Shown: positions 52,148-61,340 of the stretch, one piece after another | Layout: every line of letters starts with the position of its first letter | Position numbering within the stretch: position 1 is the stretch's first letter | From: Prevotella sp. | GTDB lineage: Bacteria > Bacteroidota > Bacteroidia > Bacteroidales > Bacteroidaceae | Direction of reading: 5' to 3' | Length of the DNA: 64,000 nt | Assembly: GCA_017428925.1 (NCBI GenBank) | Contig: JAFRPY010000050.1 | Location: 124,001-188,000 of the forward strand | Translations under genes and position numbers: made by a program | Notes under the pieces: model-generated | What the model was told of the DNA's origin: nothing | What the model saw: the letters and a program-made list of their open reading frames with translations, nothing else | The model's database searches: none

Positions 52148-52249
52148 AGCTATAATGGACACCGAGGATTTATTAAAGGAGGATGGCTGAAATACGCCTT
52201 TTATCTTTATTACCCTTTACATCTACTGGTGATATGTTGCTTCGCATAA
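52148..52249 (+). pseudogene. traX 3' fragment
   Basis: In frame it reads SYNGHRGFIKGGWLKYAFYL, then YYPLHLLVICCFA and a stop, matching the C-terminus of the TraX encoded at 48605-49285 (YNGHRGFIKGEWLKYAFYLY). The nucleotide sequence is similar but not identical (roughly 85% by eye). Everything upstream of this point is missing, so it is the leftover of a second traX cut by an insertion or recombination. Confidence 0.8.
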
Positions 52250-52330
52250 TAGTCAGATGGTATCAGCTATCTGACAAACTTCCAAAACTACAAAGTTTCG
52301 GAAACTATATTAGGACGAATATAGAGGACA

Positions 52331-54376
52331 TCAGAAATCCGAACCTATAAAAATCTCCTCATCTTCCATTTTTTTGATATGGGGAGACAGTATCTCAACG
52401 ATGTGGGGTGACAGTATTTCCAGGTTGGGTTTGACGTCTGAAAAAACATTTTTCCCTATACGTTCTACAGTGTCAGGAATGTAAATGTCTGTGAGGGAAC
52501 TTGAATATTCAAATAGAGCATCGGCCAGTTCCTTAAGCGGCGGCAGCTTTATTTCTCTTAAGCTCGTGCAATATCTGAATGCTGCCTCACCTATAGCTGT
52601 TACACTCTGTGGTATGATAACAGATTCCAACGAAAAGCACGCATTAAAAACTTCTTTTCCTATGGCTTTTGTCCGGGGCGGAATCTCAATTTTCTTCAAA
52701 TTCCTGCAACCTGAAAATGCATTGTCACCTATAACTTCCAAATCTTCTGGCAGTGCTAATTCCGTAATGCCACAACCAAAGAATGTGCTTGCGCTGATTT
52801 CCTTAAGATGTTTGGGTAAAGACTTGATGTTGAGATGATCACAGTCCGAAAAAGCACTTTCTCCAATACTTAATATAGTATCTGGGAGATTGATTTCACT
52901 CAGTTTCTTGCAGGACTCGAAGGCGCTTTCTCCGATAGATGATACAGTGTTCGGTAGATGAATCTCACTCAGTTCCACACATCCTGTAAAAGCCTCTTTC
53001 TCTATCTTGCGTAAAGTAGAGGGCAAGGAGAGGGAGGTGATATGTTTATGATTAAAGGCATCTGCTCCGATAACCTCAACGCCATCTGGTATCTGGATTT
53101 TGTCATCATTCCCAATAAGGCATATCAAATTTTTCCCATCTTTTGAATATAGAATATCTTTTTCAATCTTGTAGTTCTTCGTTAAACAGGATATTGTTAA
53201 ATGCTCTATCTGTATGAATGGGTTCGAGCCAATAAGTTCAACTGATTCCGGCAGGGTAATCTCTGTCAGACGATTACACTTTGCAAACGCAGAATTTCCT
53301 ATGATTCTCAGCTTCTCAGGGAGTTGAATATTGCACAATTCCTGACACAAATAGAAAGCATCATTACCGATTTCTTCAAGATTGTTTGGGAAATGGATTT
53401 CCTTAAGTTTTCCGCACCACTCAAAAGAATGTTCCCCAATTCTGGTAATATTGTCAGGCAAATCAATAGATTCCAGATGTGAAAAAGAGAAAGCATAATC
53501 ACCTACAGTAGTTATTCCTTGCGGCAGATTGATGGTTTTTAATTGGCTAAAATAGAATGCATTGTCCGCTATTTCATGAATACTCTCGGGCAATGCGACA
53601 CTTTCTACTTTTGAGTCATAAAAGGCAAAAGGACGGATAACTTGCACGCCATCGGGAACTTTTAATTTCTTTTTTCTGGTTTTGCAAAGGATGAGTTCTC
53701 TCTTATTCTTTGTATATAGGGTGTTGTCTTCAAATACAAAATCCTCAGACATACACTCCAGTTTCTTGGTGGCAATGAATGGATTGAAACCTATTTCCTT
53801 GACATTTGGTGGAATTACGACTTTCTTTATGGGACAGCCCGTAAAAGCATGGTCATCAATTGTTGTAATAGTATCTGGAAGGACGACGCTCTCAAGTTTG
53901 TCACATCCACCGAACAACAAACTCTCAATGGTTGTCACTCCATTCCCAATGATGACCTTTTTTAAATCGGGTATCCTATGAAAGGCAGCTTTGCCTATGT
54001 ATATAACTGAATCTGGAATAACAAGCTCTTCAGCATTTCCTCTTGTAAAGTGAAAAGCATATTCTCCTATACCCAAGAGTCCATCGGGAAAAGCTATTTT
54101 ATCAGGGAAAGTACCCTGAAATGCCCTGTCACCGATATATTTTAGAGACTTAGGAAAATTCACGATTTCTACAGGATAACAATTGTCGAAAGCGTCATCG
54201 CAGATGACTTCCGTGCCTTCCTTTACCGCTAATTTGTGGAGGTCACATCCTTTCAAGAGTCGCTTTCCGTCTTTACTGTAGAGAACTCCTTCGTGATCCT
54301 TTATGGATTCTTCAAGATCCTCTTCCGTGACAAGAGCCAAACTCCGCAAATATTCGAGATTGTTATCGTTTCCCAT
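52331..54376 (-). CDS. BspA-type leucine-rich-repeat protein
   Basis: 681 aa, no signal peptide. About two dozen LRR_5 repeats of ~23 residues with the phrase I(G/E)..AF..C..L..I.LP..(I/V). Three short non-repeat islands with the theme LYSKDGK.L(I/L) interrupt them (residues ~32, ~215, ~410). BspA repeats are usually on surface proteins that bind host or partner proteins; absence of a leader suggests a cytosolic role or unusual export. It is paralogous in its repeats to the PLD-LRR protein encoded to its right. Confidence 0.85.
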   Translation of the reverse strand: MGNDNNLEYLRSLALVTEEDLEESIKDHEGVLYSKDGKRLLKGCDLHKLAVKEGTEVICDDAFDNCYPVEIVNFPKSLKYIGDRAFQGTFPDKIAFPDGLLGIGEYAFHFTRGNAEELVIPDSVIYIGKAAFHRIPDLKKVIIGNGVTTIESLLFGGCDKLESVVLPDTITTIDDHAFTGCPIKKVVIPPNVKEIGFNPFIATKKLECMSEDFVFEDNTLYTKNKRELILCKTRKKKLKVPDGVQVIRPFAFYDSKVESVALPESIHEIADNAFYFSQLKTINLPQGITTVGDYAFSFSHLESIDLPDNITRIGEHSFEWCGKLKEIHFPNNLEEIGNDAFYLCQELCNIQLPEKLRIIGNSAFAKCNRLTEITLPESVELIGSNPFIQIEHLTISCLTKNYKIEKDILYSKDGKNLICLIGNDDKIQIPDGVEVIGADAFNHKHITSLSLPSTLRKIEKEAFTGCVELSEIHLPNTVSSIGESAFESCKKLSEINLPDTILSIGESAFSDCDHLNIKSLPKHLKEISASTFFGCGITELALPEDLEVIGDNAFSGCRNLKKIEIPPRTKAIGKEVFNACFSLESVIIPQSVTAIGEAAFRYCTSLREIKLPPLKELADALFEYSSSLTDIYIPDTVERIGKNVFSDVKPNLEILSPHIVEILSPHIKKMEDEEIFIGSDF

Positions 54377-54559
54377 ATTATGTCTTTGTTATATGATAGT
54401 TATGTTGCGAAATTATATGATTTTTATAAGATTACACTAGGGATAGAGGCTTCATCCAATAGCAATAAATAAAGTATTCCTTCCTTCTATTTGATTTTTT
54501 ACTAATTACTAACTGAAATGTATTCGTCTGTTAAAGTGATGCTGTTTTAATCTGATTGA

Positions 54560-56971
54560 CTAATCATGCAATAAATTAAATTTATCATTTGACAGATCGG
54601 GTTGGAAAGAGCATCCTTCGAATGCATTTGCCGCAATTTTTTGTTTGTCTAATGTCAAAAAATAAACATCGGAAAGAGATTTGCAATTAAAGAAAGCGTG
54701 TTCCTCTACTGAAATTAAATGCCAATTTGCCGTAATGCGAATACTGCTCAGATTTTCGCATGATGAAAACATTTCTTTACTAATAATAAAGTCCCTATCA
54801 AATTGATACGAGATTAAAACACGTGATAGCAATTGACAATTCTTGAAACAAGAAGTGAAATTGATTTTACCTTCTTGATACTCTTCAACACAATGAAAGA
54901 ATATTTTACAACAAATAAGTTTTTTATGATTCTCAAACATATGAGCGAAATCATACCTATCTCCATCAATTGGTTTAATGGATATACTTACATAAAAGAG
55001 ATTGCTGCAATTTTTAAATACATCAGAGCCAAAAATATCTATATCCTGGCATCTGAGGTATTCTAAACTTTTGCAATTTTCAAATGCAGCCCTTTCTAAA
55101 TAGAGGTCACGTAATAGTGCCTTTCCTTTTCCAAGAGATAATCTTTCAATTTCGAGAAACTTTTCATACCATTGTGGTAAACCTGGTGGAATCTTTGATT
55201 CGTCTAGCGTGATTATAGATGCAGATTTGTCTTTTAACTTTGCAATTCTATTAAGAGAAATACAATCTTTAAATGCTTCACTTTCTATCATACGGAGTTT
55301 GTCAGGCAAATCTATCTCAGTTAAAGACGTACAACCCCTGAACGCTGCGTTTCTGATTCCATCTATATGTTCGTTCAAATATACTTTTTTCAAGGATTTA
55401 CATCCATCAAACATCTTAGCTGGTACGCTTGTATCATAATTTGGATTGAGAGATGCTGATTCCAGATTAACACAATTAACAAAAACACCATCTCCTAATC
55501 CTGGGGCATCAATACTGCGTTCTGTTGCATATATCTTCCCCCTTCTATGATTTCCTGAGGTATCTTTTATCTCTAACGGGCATGCAACAGAGTGGAGCGA
55601 GGTACAATCTTTGAAGGAATAAGCTCCTAATCCTCTTGCTTGCCGGAGGTCAACGCTTTCCAGACTCTCACACCCCATAAACACATAATGGTCTATGAAA
55701 TATGTACGTTTCGGAAATACTACTTTTCGTAAACTCGAACAGCCACAAAAAGCTTCATTTTCTATTTCATGGATTTCTTCGGGTAAGACGATTTCGGTTA
55801 TGGATTTACAATTCTTAAAGAATCTTGCAGGTAAATTATGGTCATAGTCTTTCGGTAAAAAGACTGTCTTAAGATTCGTACAGTCTTCAAATACTGCCTC
55901 TTTTATACCATCTTCATAATTGTTAATCGAGTTTGGGAGTGATATTTCTAGTAGAGAACAACATCCCTTAAAAGTTTCTTTACCAAGGGCTTTTATGCTT
56001 TCTGGTATGTGCACCTTGCTGAGTTTCTTGCAATTAGCGAACGCTCTTTCTCCAATATACTCCACTTTCTGTGGAATATAAATCTCTTCAATACCACAAC
56101 TAGTAAAGGCATTGGCTTCTATGCATCTTAATGATTGTGGCAACATGATTTTTTTTAACTGATGACAGTTAGAAAAACCTCCGATTCTGATTACACCTTC
56201 CGGAACTATAAGCGTAGAAATAGGGTTATTTTCAAAAGCTGACTCATTTATTTTTGATATAGACGAGGGAAGAGGTAGTTCACTTAATGAACAGTTCTTG
56301 AATGCTTGCGCCTCAATTGTCTTAAGAGTTGAGGGGAATTGTATCTTCCTAAGATTCCTGCAATCCTGAAATGCACCTTTGTCCACTGTTTCGGTGCCCT
56401 CTCTTATGACACAGCTTTCGATGTTAACTCCTTTCAACAGGATTTTTCCGTCATGGCTGTAGCGAACATCATCGTCATCAATAATCTCTTGGGGATTCTG
56501 CTTGTGAACAGGATTATCATTTGTCACCTTTCTTTGTTCTGCCATGAATTTCCTTTGTAAAGTTGCGAATTCATGATTAAAGAAATCAACTGTAGACTTC
56601 TCATCTATGTAAATTGTTACTAGCTCATCATTGTATTCTGCCTTGTTAGTCCAGTTATATGATCCGCTAATTACGATGTTATCATCAATGATACAAAACT
56701 TTTGGTGCATCAGTTGTTTTGATTTGTTCCATCGTAAAATTCCTCCAAGACGAACAAATTGGTCAAAGTCGAGCCCTTCCTCCTCAGAGTGATTGATTTC
56801 GTCATCATTTAAAATAATTTCCACATTCAATCCTATCTGCAGTTTAAGTAGCAGAGGTTGAAACAAAAGATCGTTCGTAAACCATGCTACGGCAATCTTG
56901 ATTGATTTCTGAGCTGAAAATAGTTGCTTCAGAATGGCGTTCTGTATTTTATTGGAAATATGTTGTATCAT
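54560..56971 (-). CDS. Phospholipase-D-like nuclease fused to BspA leucine-rich repeats
   Basis: 803 aa. Residues ~5-125 are a single PLD domain with the HxK(x)4D motif at 89-96 (HQKFCIID) and the GSYNWT strand at 103-108, as in Nuc-type nucleases and effector PLDs; two subunits would form one active site. After a linker with DDDVRYSHDGKILLKG come ~25 LRR_5 repeats. No signal peptide. A nuclease whose target or activation is set by the repeats is inferred. Such a fusion is uncommon. Confidence 0.85.
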   Translation of the reverse strand: MIQHISNKIQNAILKQLFSAQKSIKIAVAWFTNDLLFQPLLLKLQIGLNVEIILNDDEINHSEEEGLDFDQFVRLGGILRWNKSKQLMHQKFCIIDDNIVISGSYNWTNKAEYNDELVTIYIDEKSTVDFFNHEFATLQRKFMAEQRKVTNDNPVHKQNPQEIIDDDDVRYSHDGKILLKGVNIESCVIREGTETVDKGAFQDCRNLRKIQFPSTLKTIEAQAFKNCSLSELPLPSSISKINESAFENNPISTLIVPEGVIRIGGFSNCHQLKKIMLPQSLRCIEANAFTSCGIEEIYIPQKVEYIGERAFANCKKLSKVHIPESIKALGKETFKGCCSLLEISLPNSINNYEDGIKEAVFEDCTNLKTVFLPKDYDHNLPARFFKNCKSITEIVLPEEIHEIENEAFCGCSSLRKVVFPKRTYFIDHYVFMGCESLESVDLRQARGLGAYSFKDCTSLHSVACPLEIKDTSGNHRRGKIYATERSIDAPGLGDGVFVNCVNLESASLNPNYDTSVPAKMFDGCKSLKKVYLNEHIDGIRNAAFRGCTSLTEIDLPDKLRMIESEAFKDCISLNRIAKLKDKSASIITLDESKIPPGLPQWYEKFLEIERLSLGKGKALLRDLYLERAAFENCKSLEYLRCQDIDIFGSDVFKNCSNLFYVSISIKPIDGDRYDFAHMFENHKKLICCKIFFHCVEEYQEGKINFTSCFKNCQLLSRVLISYQFDRDFIISKEMFSSCENLSSIRITANWHLISVEEHAFFNCKSLSDVYFLTLDKQKIAANAFEGCSFQPDLSNDKFNLLHD

Positions 56972-57013
56972 ATGTATAGTATTTATAAGCTTAGCATTTT
57001 ATCTTTATGTTAT

Positions 57014-57427
57014 CTATTTGAAGTCATCTTTGAAATCACGGTTGTAAAAATAGTAGGTTATCGCCATTCCTATCAATAAACCTATGATGATACCAGTTAA
57101 GCTTTTTCCTATCATTCCTCCCAAAAAGACACCTCCGGTCCAGAAGAAGCCACAACACCCTGCCATTGCCTCCATGGCATCTTTTCTTGAATCATGTTTT
57201 ACTTTAATGGGAGCGCTTTTGGGTTTGCTCTTATTCAACTTGGTGAACAAATTATATAAATAGCTAATAATAAATAGCAGAATAAGACCTCCAGCTATAA
57301 GGTATGCACCGATGTCTCTGAATGAGTTTTTTCCCTCATCCAGACTATATATCCTTCCATCATAACTGGCCAATGACGGTATTACTGTAATAGTAGCCAG
57401 TAAGATGCTATATATAATCCTTTTCAT
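57014..57427 (-). CDS. Small membrane protein with signal peptide
   Basis: 137 aa. Signal peptide (MKRIIYSILLATITVIPSLA), a membrane helix at ~40-62, a basic loop, and a Gly-rich hydrophobic hairpin (~90-128, GGVFLGGMIGKSLTGIIIGL). Not recognised. It precedes the PLD-LRR gene by 42 nt on the same strand. Confidence 0.6.
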   Translation of the reverse strand: MKRIIYSILLATITVIPSLASYDGRIYSLDEGKNSFRDIGAYLIAGGLILLFIISYLYNLFTKLNKSKPKSAPIKVKHDSRKDAMEAMAGCCGFFWTGGVFLGGMIGKSLTGIIIGLLIGMAITYYFYNRDFKDDFK

Positions 57428-57552
57428 AAACTATCAAATTAATGCAAACTGTCATACTCTTATACCATTGCTTAGGATTCCATCGGTTTCCAAAAATATC
57501 TCTCTATTCAAAAGGGATGTCATATATATACTTGCAAAGGTCGGAAAAAAAA

Positions 57553-57723
57553 ATGAAACTAGCAAACGAATTCTACAAAAATCACATTGTAACTTATCTA
57601 TATTGCTTGAAACGCTGGCATGCTTCTAGAGGCAGCAGACCTCTCGCCCAGAAACCAACAGGAATGGGAAAGCGTCTTGCCGCCTGTCCGTTCTGCGCCG
57701 ACGACTACATCGCCCTCGCATAG
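57553..57723 (+). CDS. Possible 56-aa protein ending in CPFC
   Basis: From ATG 57553: MKLANEFYKNHIVTYLYCLK, a basic middle and CPFCADDYIALA at the end. An A-rich stretch precedes the ATG. Base composition turns GC-rich along the frame, unlike the spacer around it. It may be a real small gene or the end of something brought in with the pectinesterase gene. Confidence 0.3.
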   Translation: MKLANEFYKNHIVTYLYCLKRWHASRGSRPLAQKPTGMGKRLAACPFCADDYIALA

Positions 57724-57773
57724 CACTTGACACACTGATAGTGTCACTCAGCAGAAAAGACACATAACTCTTC

Positions 57774-59279
57774 CTACCAGCCTAACACCCAGTGGCTGTC
57801 GGAATAGTTGCCAATGAGCGTTGCATCACTGATGGGATGCAGCTGGCGCATTTGGGGATTGCGCTTAGAGGTGTCAATGGGTTTCCCTTCGGCATCGTGG
57901 CTGTTGAACTCTAATAGCGTTGCCTTCTTGGCTCCATCGTCAACGACACCCCACCCATAGGCAGGAACACCCTCCAATGTGCAGTTCAGCAGGACGCACT
58001 CTGCATGAGGGTAGTTCTTGCCTTTGTTGTCGGGTAGACGCCCCAGCTCTGCGTATTCTGTCAGGCCGCGGAAATGGCAGTCCACAAAGACGTTGCCGTG
58101 GTTCTCCTCCGTATTGCGAATCCACATGAAGGCACCGTAGCTGGTGATGAGGCAGTGGTTGAAGAACGATGGTCCGCGCCCCAATATGGTATCGCCACCA
58201 CCGTCGATGCGGCAGTTCAGCCAGTAGCAACTGCCGTTGGCCTGCAAGGCATCGCCGTCGCCAACAATGTGCACATTCTCAAAGAAGTTGCGCTCCCCGT
58301 TCACCAACAGCCCTTCAGCTTGCCCTTTGCCATCGGTTCTGATCGTCAGGTTGCGAAGTATGAGGTCTCCACAGTTGTCGATTGCGAAGGCTGCCCGACG
58401 CGAAGGGAACGTCCCCTTCATCTCGTTGGTCTTGATGTCTGCGGGATGCGGATTGAACACCTCATTGTTCCTGTAGTGTATGAGCACGCCCCCAAGCGAC
58501 TCACCCTCTATGGTGACAAAGCGCTTGTTGCGGAAGTAAACCAATTCCTCGTAGTCGCCGTTCTTCACGAATACGTGATAGCGGTCGGCTTCCGTGGCCA
58601 GTGAGTCTGGTATGAAGTCCATAGCACCCTGCAGCGTTGAGAAGTCGCCTGTGCCGTCGGCCGCCACCGTCAGCAATCGCTGTCTTTCGTCTGGTCCCTT
58701 TTCCTTGGTCTTGAAAGTCCAGCCGCGCTTTCCTTTCAGACCGCCGAAACCTTCTATCACCTCCTTGTCGATGGTGACATAGTATTCATGACCATACTCC
58801 AACATGTTATGATGCAGGTAGATGGTCACTTGCTGGCCTTTGGTGATGACCGGATAGAAATGAAAGCCGTCAGAGAATCCACCGATGATGTCGAGCTGGT
58901 AACGACTGTTGTCCCAGGCATTTGCCCCCGAGGGCGTACCTGCCTTCGTGTTGCGGTTGGTAACGTGCTGCACTTTATATTGATAAGGCACTGGGGTATA
59001 CCGTGCTAAGGGATTGCTCGGCTGCGGCTCTGTCGGTCCGGCAGGAATGCTCATGTCAAGGCGGTCAACGAGCCGCCCCGTCTGCTTGTCATACACTGAA
59101 ATAAATCCTTTCTGCCCAATCGTCACATCTTCCGCCATCGTCAGCCGCAGATGGGTGTCGATGTCTACATTCGTCGCACCATTCGCTGGCACCATACGGA
59201 TTACGCTATTCTGCCCTTTGCAGAAGGCATACGCCGAGACATTGATAAGAATCACACAGATGTACAGGAATCTCTTCAT
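57774..59279 (-). CDS. Secreted pectinesterase (CE8) with N-terminal Ig-like domain
   Basis: 501 aa. Signal peptide (~1-20), a Big_5-like domain at ~25-195 (VIRMVPANGATNVDIDTHLR), then a right-handed parallel beta-helix starting VAADGTGDFSTLQGAMDFIP, the pectinesterase signature. Catalytic-region residues are in DALQANGSCYWLNCRIDGGG (Gln, Asp) and GDTILG. It would demethylate pectin in the periplasm or outside, a plant-polysaccharide trait common in gut Prevotella. It is GC-rich and not related to transfer: metabolic cargo or a former chromosomal gene. Confidence 0.88.
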   Translation of the reverse strand: MKRFLYICVILINVSAYAFCKGQNSVIRMVPANGATNVDIDTHLRLTMAEDVTIGQKGFISVYDKQTGRLVDRLDMSIPAGPTEPQPSNPLARYTPVPYQYKVQHVTNRNTKAGTPSGANAWDNSRYQLDIIGGFSDGFHFYPVITKGQQVTIYLHHNMLEYGHEYYVTIDKEVIEGFGGLKGKRGWTFKTKEKGPDERQRLLTVAADGTGDFSTLQGAMDFIPDSLATEADRYHVFVKNGDYEELVYFRNKRFVTIEGESLGGVLIHYRNNEVFNPHPADIKTNEMKGTFPSRRAAFAIDNCGDLILRNLTIRTDGKGQAEGLLVNGERNFFENVHIVGDGDALQANGSCYWLNCRIDGGGDTILGRGPSFFNHCLITSYGAFMWIRNTEENHGNVFVDCHFRGLTEYAELGRLPDNKGKNYPHAECVLLNCTLEGVPAYGWGVVDDGAKKATLLEFNSHDAEGKPIDTSKRNPQMRQLHPISDATLIGNYSDSHWVLGW

Positions 59280-59389
59280 CTCTTTCTAAGATTTTGTTCG
59301 CAATTCTGTTGAAAATATACTATTTTTTTCTGAGTTTCTTACAATTATGATGATTTTCCAAAGAATATAATAGATTCTTTGAATGACTA

Positions 59390-60436
59390 TCATAGGGTTT
59401 TAGCTATCTGAAATACTTTTGTGGTATAATCGGGATCTTCCGCATAACCGAGAACTCTGAGAAAGTTAAGATAGCTTCCACCTTTATATTTATATTGTAC
59501 ATAGTTCTTATAGGCTTTGACACTCTCTTCCCAATTGTCAAACTGGTAGTAGGAACCGTCTTTCCTGCGCAGGCCGAAGAGGTTGTTACATTCAAGGCAT
59601 ACCCTGGAGGTGAAATAACCTGTTTCCAACAGTGCTTGGGCGATGACAATGCGTGGATGGGAAAGGCCGTTTTGCTCAATGACATTAGCGAGGTTGCTGA
59701 TGTTGAGTTCTCGTGAATGGTTCTTGCCGTATTTCAAATAGGTAATCCGGTCCTGAAGGCGGGTTATATAGTCATTGAGATATCCTATGAATGGTTGTGG
59801 GTTGACGCTCTTCCCGTCTTTCTTCATCCTAATATGCAGATGTGGAGCTGTGGACTTACCTGTATTGCCAGATATAGCCACAACGGTTCCTGCAGATATG
59901 ATATCTCCTTCCCTGACGAGGATAGTGCTGAGGTGACCATAGAGGCATTCCATCCTGCCATGGTCCAGTATGACATAGTTGCCATAGCCTTTGTTGCCGT
60001 GGTGGACTTCCTTTACCTTTGCGGGCAACATAGCATAAACTCTTGAATAGCTGCATCTGAGGTCGATGCCATCATGGAATCGCTCACATCGGATGATGGG
60101 GTCGGTGCGATAGCCATATCTGGAGCTCATTTTCAGAAAGTCAAGGGGAAGGCAGACCATGAGCCTGTCCTGAAGCAGCTCGGACATCATACTGTCGTTG
60201 ACATTGACGAAAACAGGTATGTCACGCTCGATACTGACCTCTATACCTCTCCCCGTGCTGAAGAGTTCGTCTTCCATGACTGTTTTTCCATCCTCGTCCT
60301 CGGGGATGGAATCTTCTGTCGGCTGTATTCTTTGTGAGGACACTGTATCAGCAGTGATTGTGTAAAACTGGGCAGGTAGCGGTAAACAGACTCTTTGGAA
60401 TGTTAAAAAACATATAAAACACAATTTTTTACTCAT
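59390..60436 (-). CDS. Cell-wall hydrolase: M23 peptidase plus glucosaminidase
   Basis: 348 aa. Signal peptide-like start; M23/LytM domain at ~95-215 with HDGID (His121, Asp125), YGHLS (His168) and HLHIRM (His199, His201); then a lysozyme-type glucosaminidase domain (~240-345, IVIAQALLETGYFTSRVCLE, CNNLFGLR). Both zinc and sugar-cleaving activities would open peptidoglycan for the mating channel, the VirB1-like job in these elements. It is divergent from the DUF4099-like gene. Confidence 0.85.
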   Translation of the reverse strand: MSKKLCFICFLTFQRVCLPLPAQFYTITADTVSSQRIQPTEDSIPEDEDGKTVMEDELFSTGRGIEVSIERDIPVFVNVNDSMMSELLQDRLMVCLPLDFLKMSSRYGYRTDPIIRCERFHDGIDLRCSYSRVYAMLPAKVKEVHHGNKGYGNYVILDHGRMECLYGHLSTILVREGDIISAGTVVAISGNTGKSTAPHLHIRMKKDGKSVNPQPFIGYLNDYITRLQDRITYLKYGKNHSRELNISNLANVIEQNGLSHPRIVIAQALLETGYFTSRVCLECNNLFGLRRKDGSYYQFDNWEESVKAYKNYVQYKYKGGSYLNFLRVLGYAEDPDYTTKVFQIAKTL

Positions 60437-60454
60437 AGTTTGATATATATTTTG

Positions 60455-60473
60455 TATATTTGCGGCAAAGTTA
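60455..60473. promoter_or_regulatory. Divergent promoter pair
   Basis: TATATTTG (60455-60462) is a -7 box for the rightward gene at 60494. On the other strand 60466-60473 reads TAACTTTG, a -7 box for the leftward wall hydrolase. They are 3 nt apart; -33 boxes are weak for both. Firing of one may exclude the other. Confidence 0.45.
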
Positions 60474-60493
60474 TTAATTTTATATAATATTTT

Positions 60494-61270
60494 ATGATTG
60501 CAAAGTCGAAATTTTTAGAACATGAGATTCCCTACAAGATGTTGGAGGAGTTGGGCATCAGCAAAAGAAATGTGCTTGATATGCCGAAAGAACTCGTTGA
60601 ACCTCTTGTGAACGGTCGCATCACTCCGCTTATCTCGACAAGGTATAAAGCAGAGAATGGCCGCGTCGTGGAAATGCCGATGAAGCTACAGCTGTTCCGG
60701 GATGACAAGGGAGAGGTAAACCTGATGACCTATCAGGTACACAAGAGCCTCGAGAAAGGTCAGTTCAGGCTGAATGAGCAGGAGCTACAAAGGCTGAAAG
60801 CCGGTGAAGCCATCAAACGGGAAGTCCGGGAGAATGGCGTTCGGAAGCAGAAGTACATACAGCTTGACATGGAAACAAATGCTCTCATTATGAGGGATCT
60901 GGCTGGCATCAAGGTTGCAGACAAGCTACGTGATGTGGAGAAGGTGAACGACATTGAGCTCGGAGCAAACCAGAAACAGGCTGCCGCCGAAGGAAAGCCT
61001 GTCGAGTTGTCTGTCGGAGACCAGAAGGTGACGGTCGGTGTAGACCTGAGGGAACCTCAGGGTTTCAAGGTCGTTAACGGTGACATGAAGGAGTGGGAAC
61101 GACAGGCAAAGATCAAGTATGACAACGAACATAAAGGTTTCATGGGCTATGTCTTGACGGATGAGAACCGATGGGAATACCAGCAGGTGGTCAACAGGTT
61201 GTCCCGGAAGGAGGATGTGGATGTCTCCCGAAAGAAGGAGGAAAAGAAAGGCTCTGGGCTGAAGCTGTAA
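60494..61270 (+). CDS. DUF4099/DUF3945-like ICE protein
   Basis: 258 aa. The start (EIPYKMLEELGISKRNVLDM, PKELVEPLVNGRITPLI) is DUF4099; further on GQFRLNEQELQRLKAGEAIK and ENRWEYQQVVNR fit DUF3945. Such proteins are found on Bacteroidales ICEs and plasmids next to topoisomerase or ArdC-like genes. Role unknown; probably DNA metabolism of the element. A hairpin containing copy d of the RNA element follows. Confidence 0.8.
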   Translation: MIAKSKFLEHEIPYKMLEELGISKRNVLDMPKELVEPLVNGRITPLISTRYKAENGRVVEMPMKLQLFRDDKGEVNLMTYQVHKSLEKGQFRLNEQELQRLKAGEAIKREVRENGVRKQKYIQLDMETNALIMRDLAGIKVADKLRDVEKVNDIELGANQKQAAAEGKPVELSVGDQKVTVGVDLREPQGFKVVNGDMKEWERQAKIKYDNEHKGFMGYVLTDENRWEYQQVVNRLSRKEDVDVSRKKEEKKGSGLKL

Positions 61271-61277
61271 CTCAGTC

Positions 61278-61340
61278 CTCCCATTTCAATATAATCTGGA
61301 AAATTATAGTATCGAATAGGTGCCGAAATTGGGAGTTTTT
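61278..61340 (+). ncRNA. CTGGAAA-loop RNA element, copy d, inside a terminator-like hairpin
   Basis: TATAAT (61290-61295), loop CTGGAAA, ATTATA (61303-61308), then ATCGAATAGG (61311-61320). An outer stem encloses it: CTCCCATTTC (61278-61287) with GAAATTGGGAG (61325-61335), one bulge, followed by TTTTT. So here the element is the inner part of an intrinsic terminator, which suggests control by premature termination. Confidence 0.6.

Noticed and set aside
48605..52249. traX tail copies as att sites or direct repeats of a transposon
   Set aside because: The copies are diverged coding sequence over ~85-100 nt, not an identical short repeat, and no integrase or transposase is next to them.
58074..58604. 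176-codon frame opposite the pectinesterase
   Set aside because: The pectinesterase on the minus strand has full domain support; the other frame has none.
60455..60462. Full -33/-7 promoter for the DUF4099-like gene
   Set aside because: The only TTTG upstream is 12 nt away, too close; only the -7 box is kept, at low confidence.
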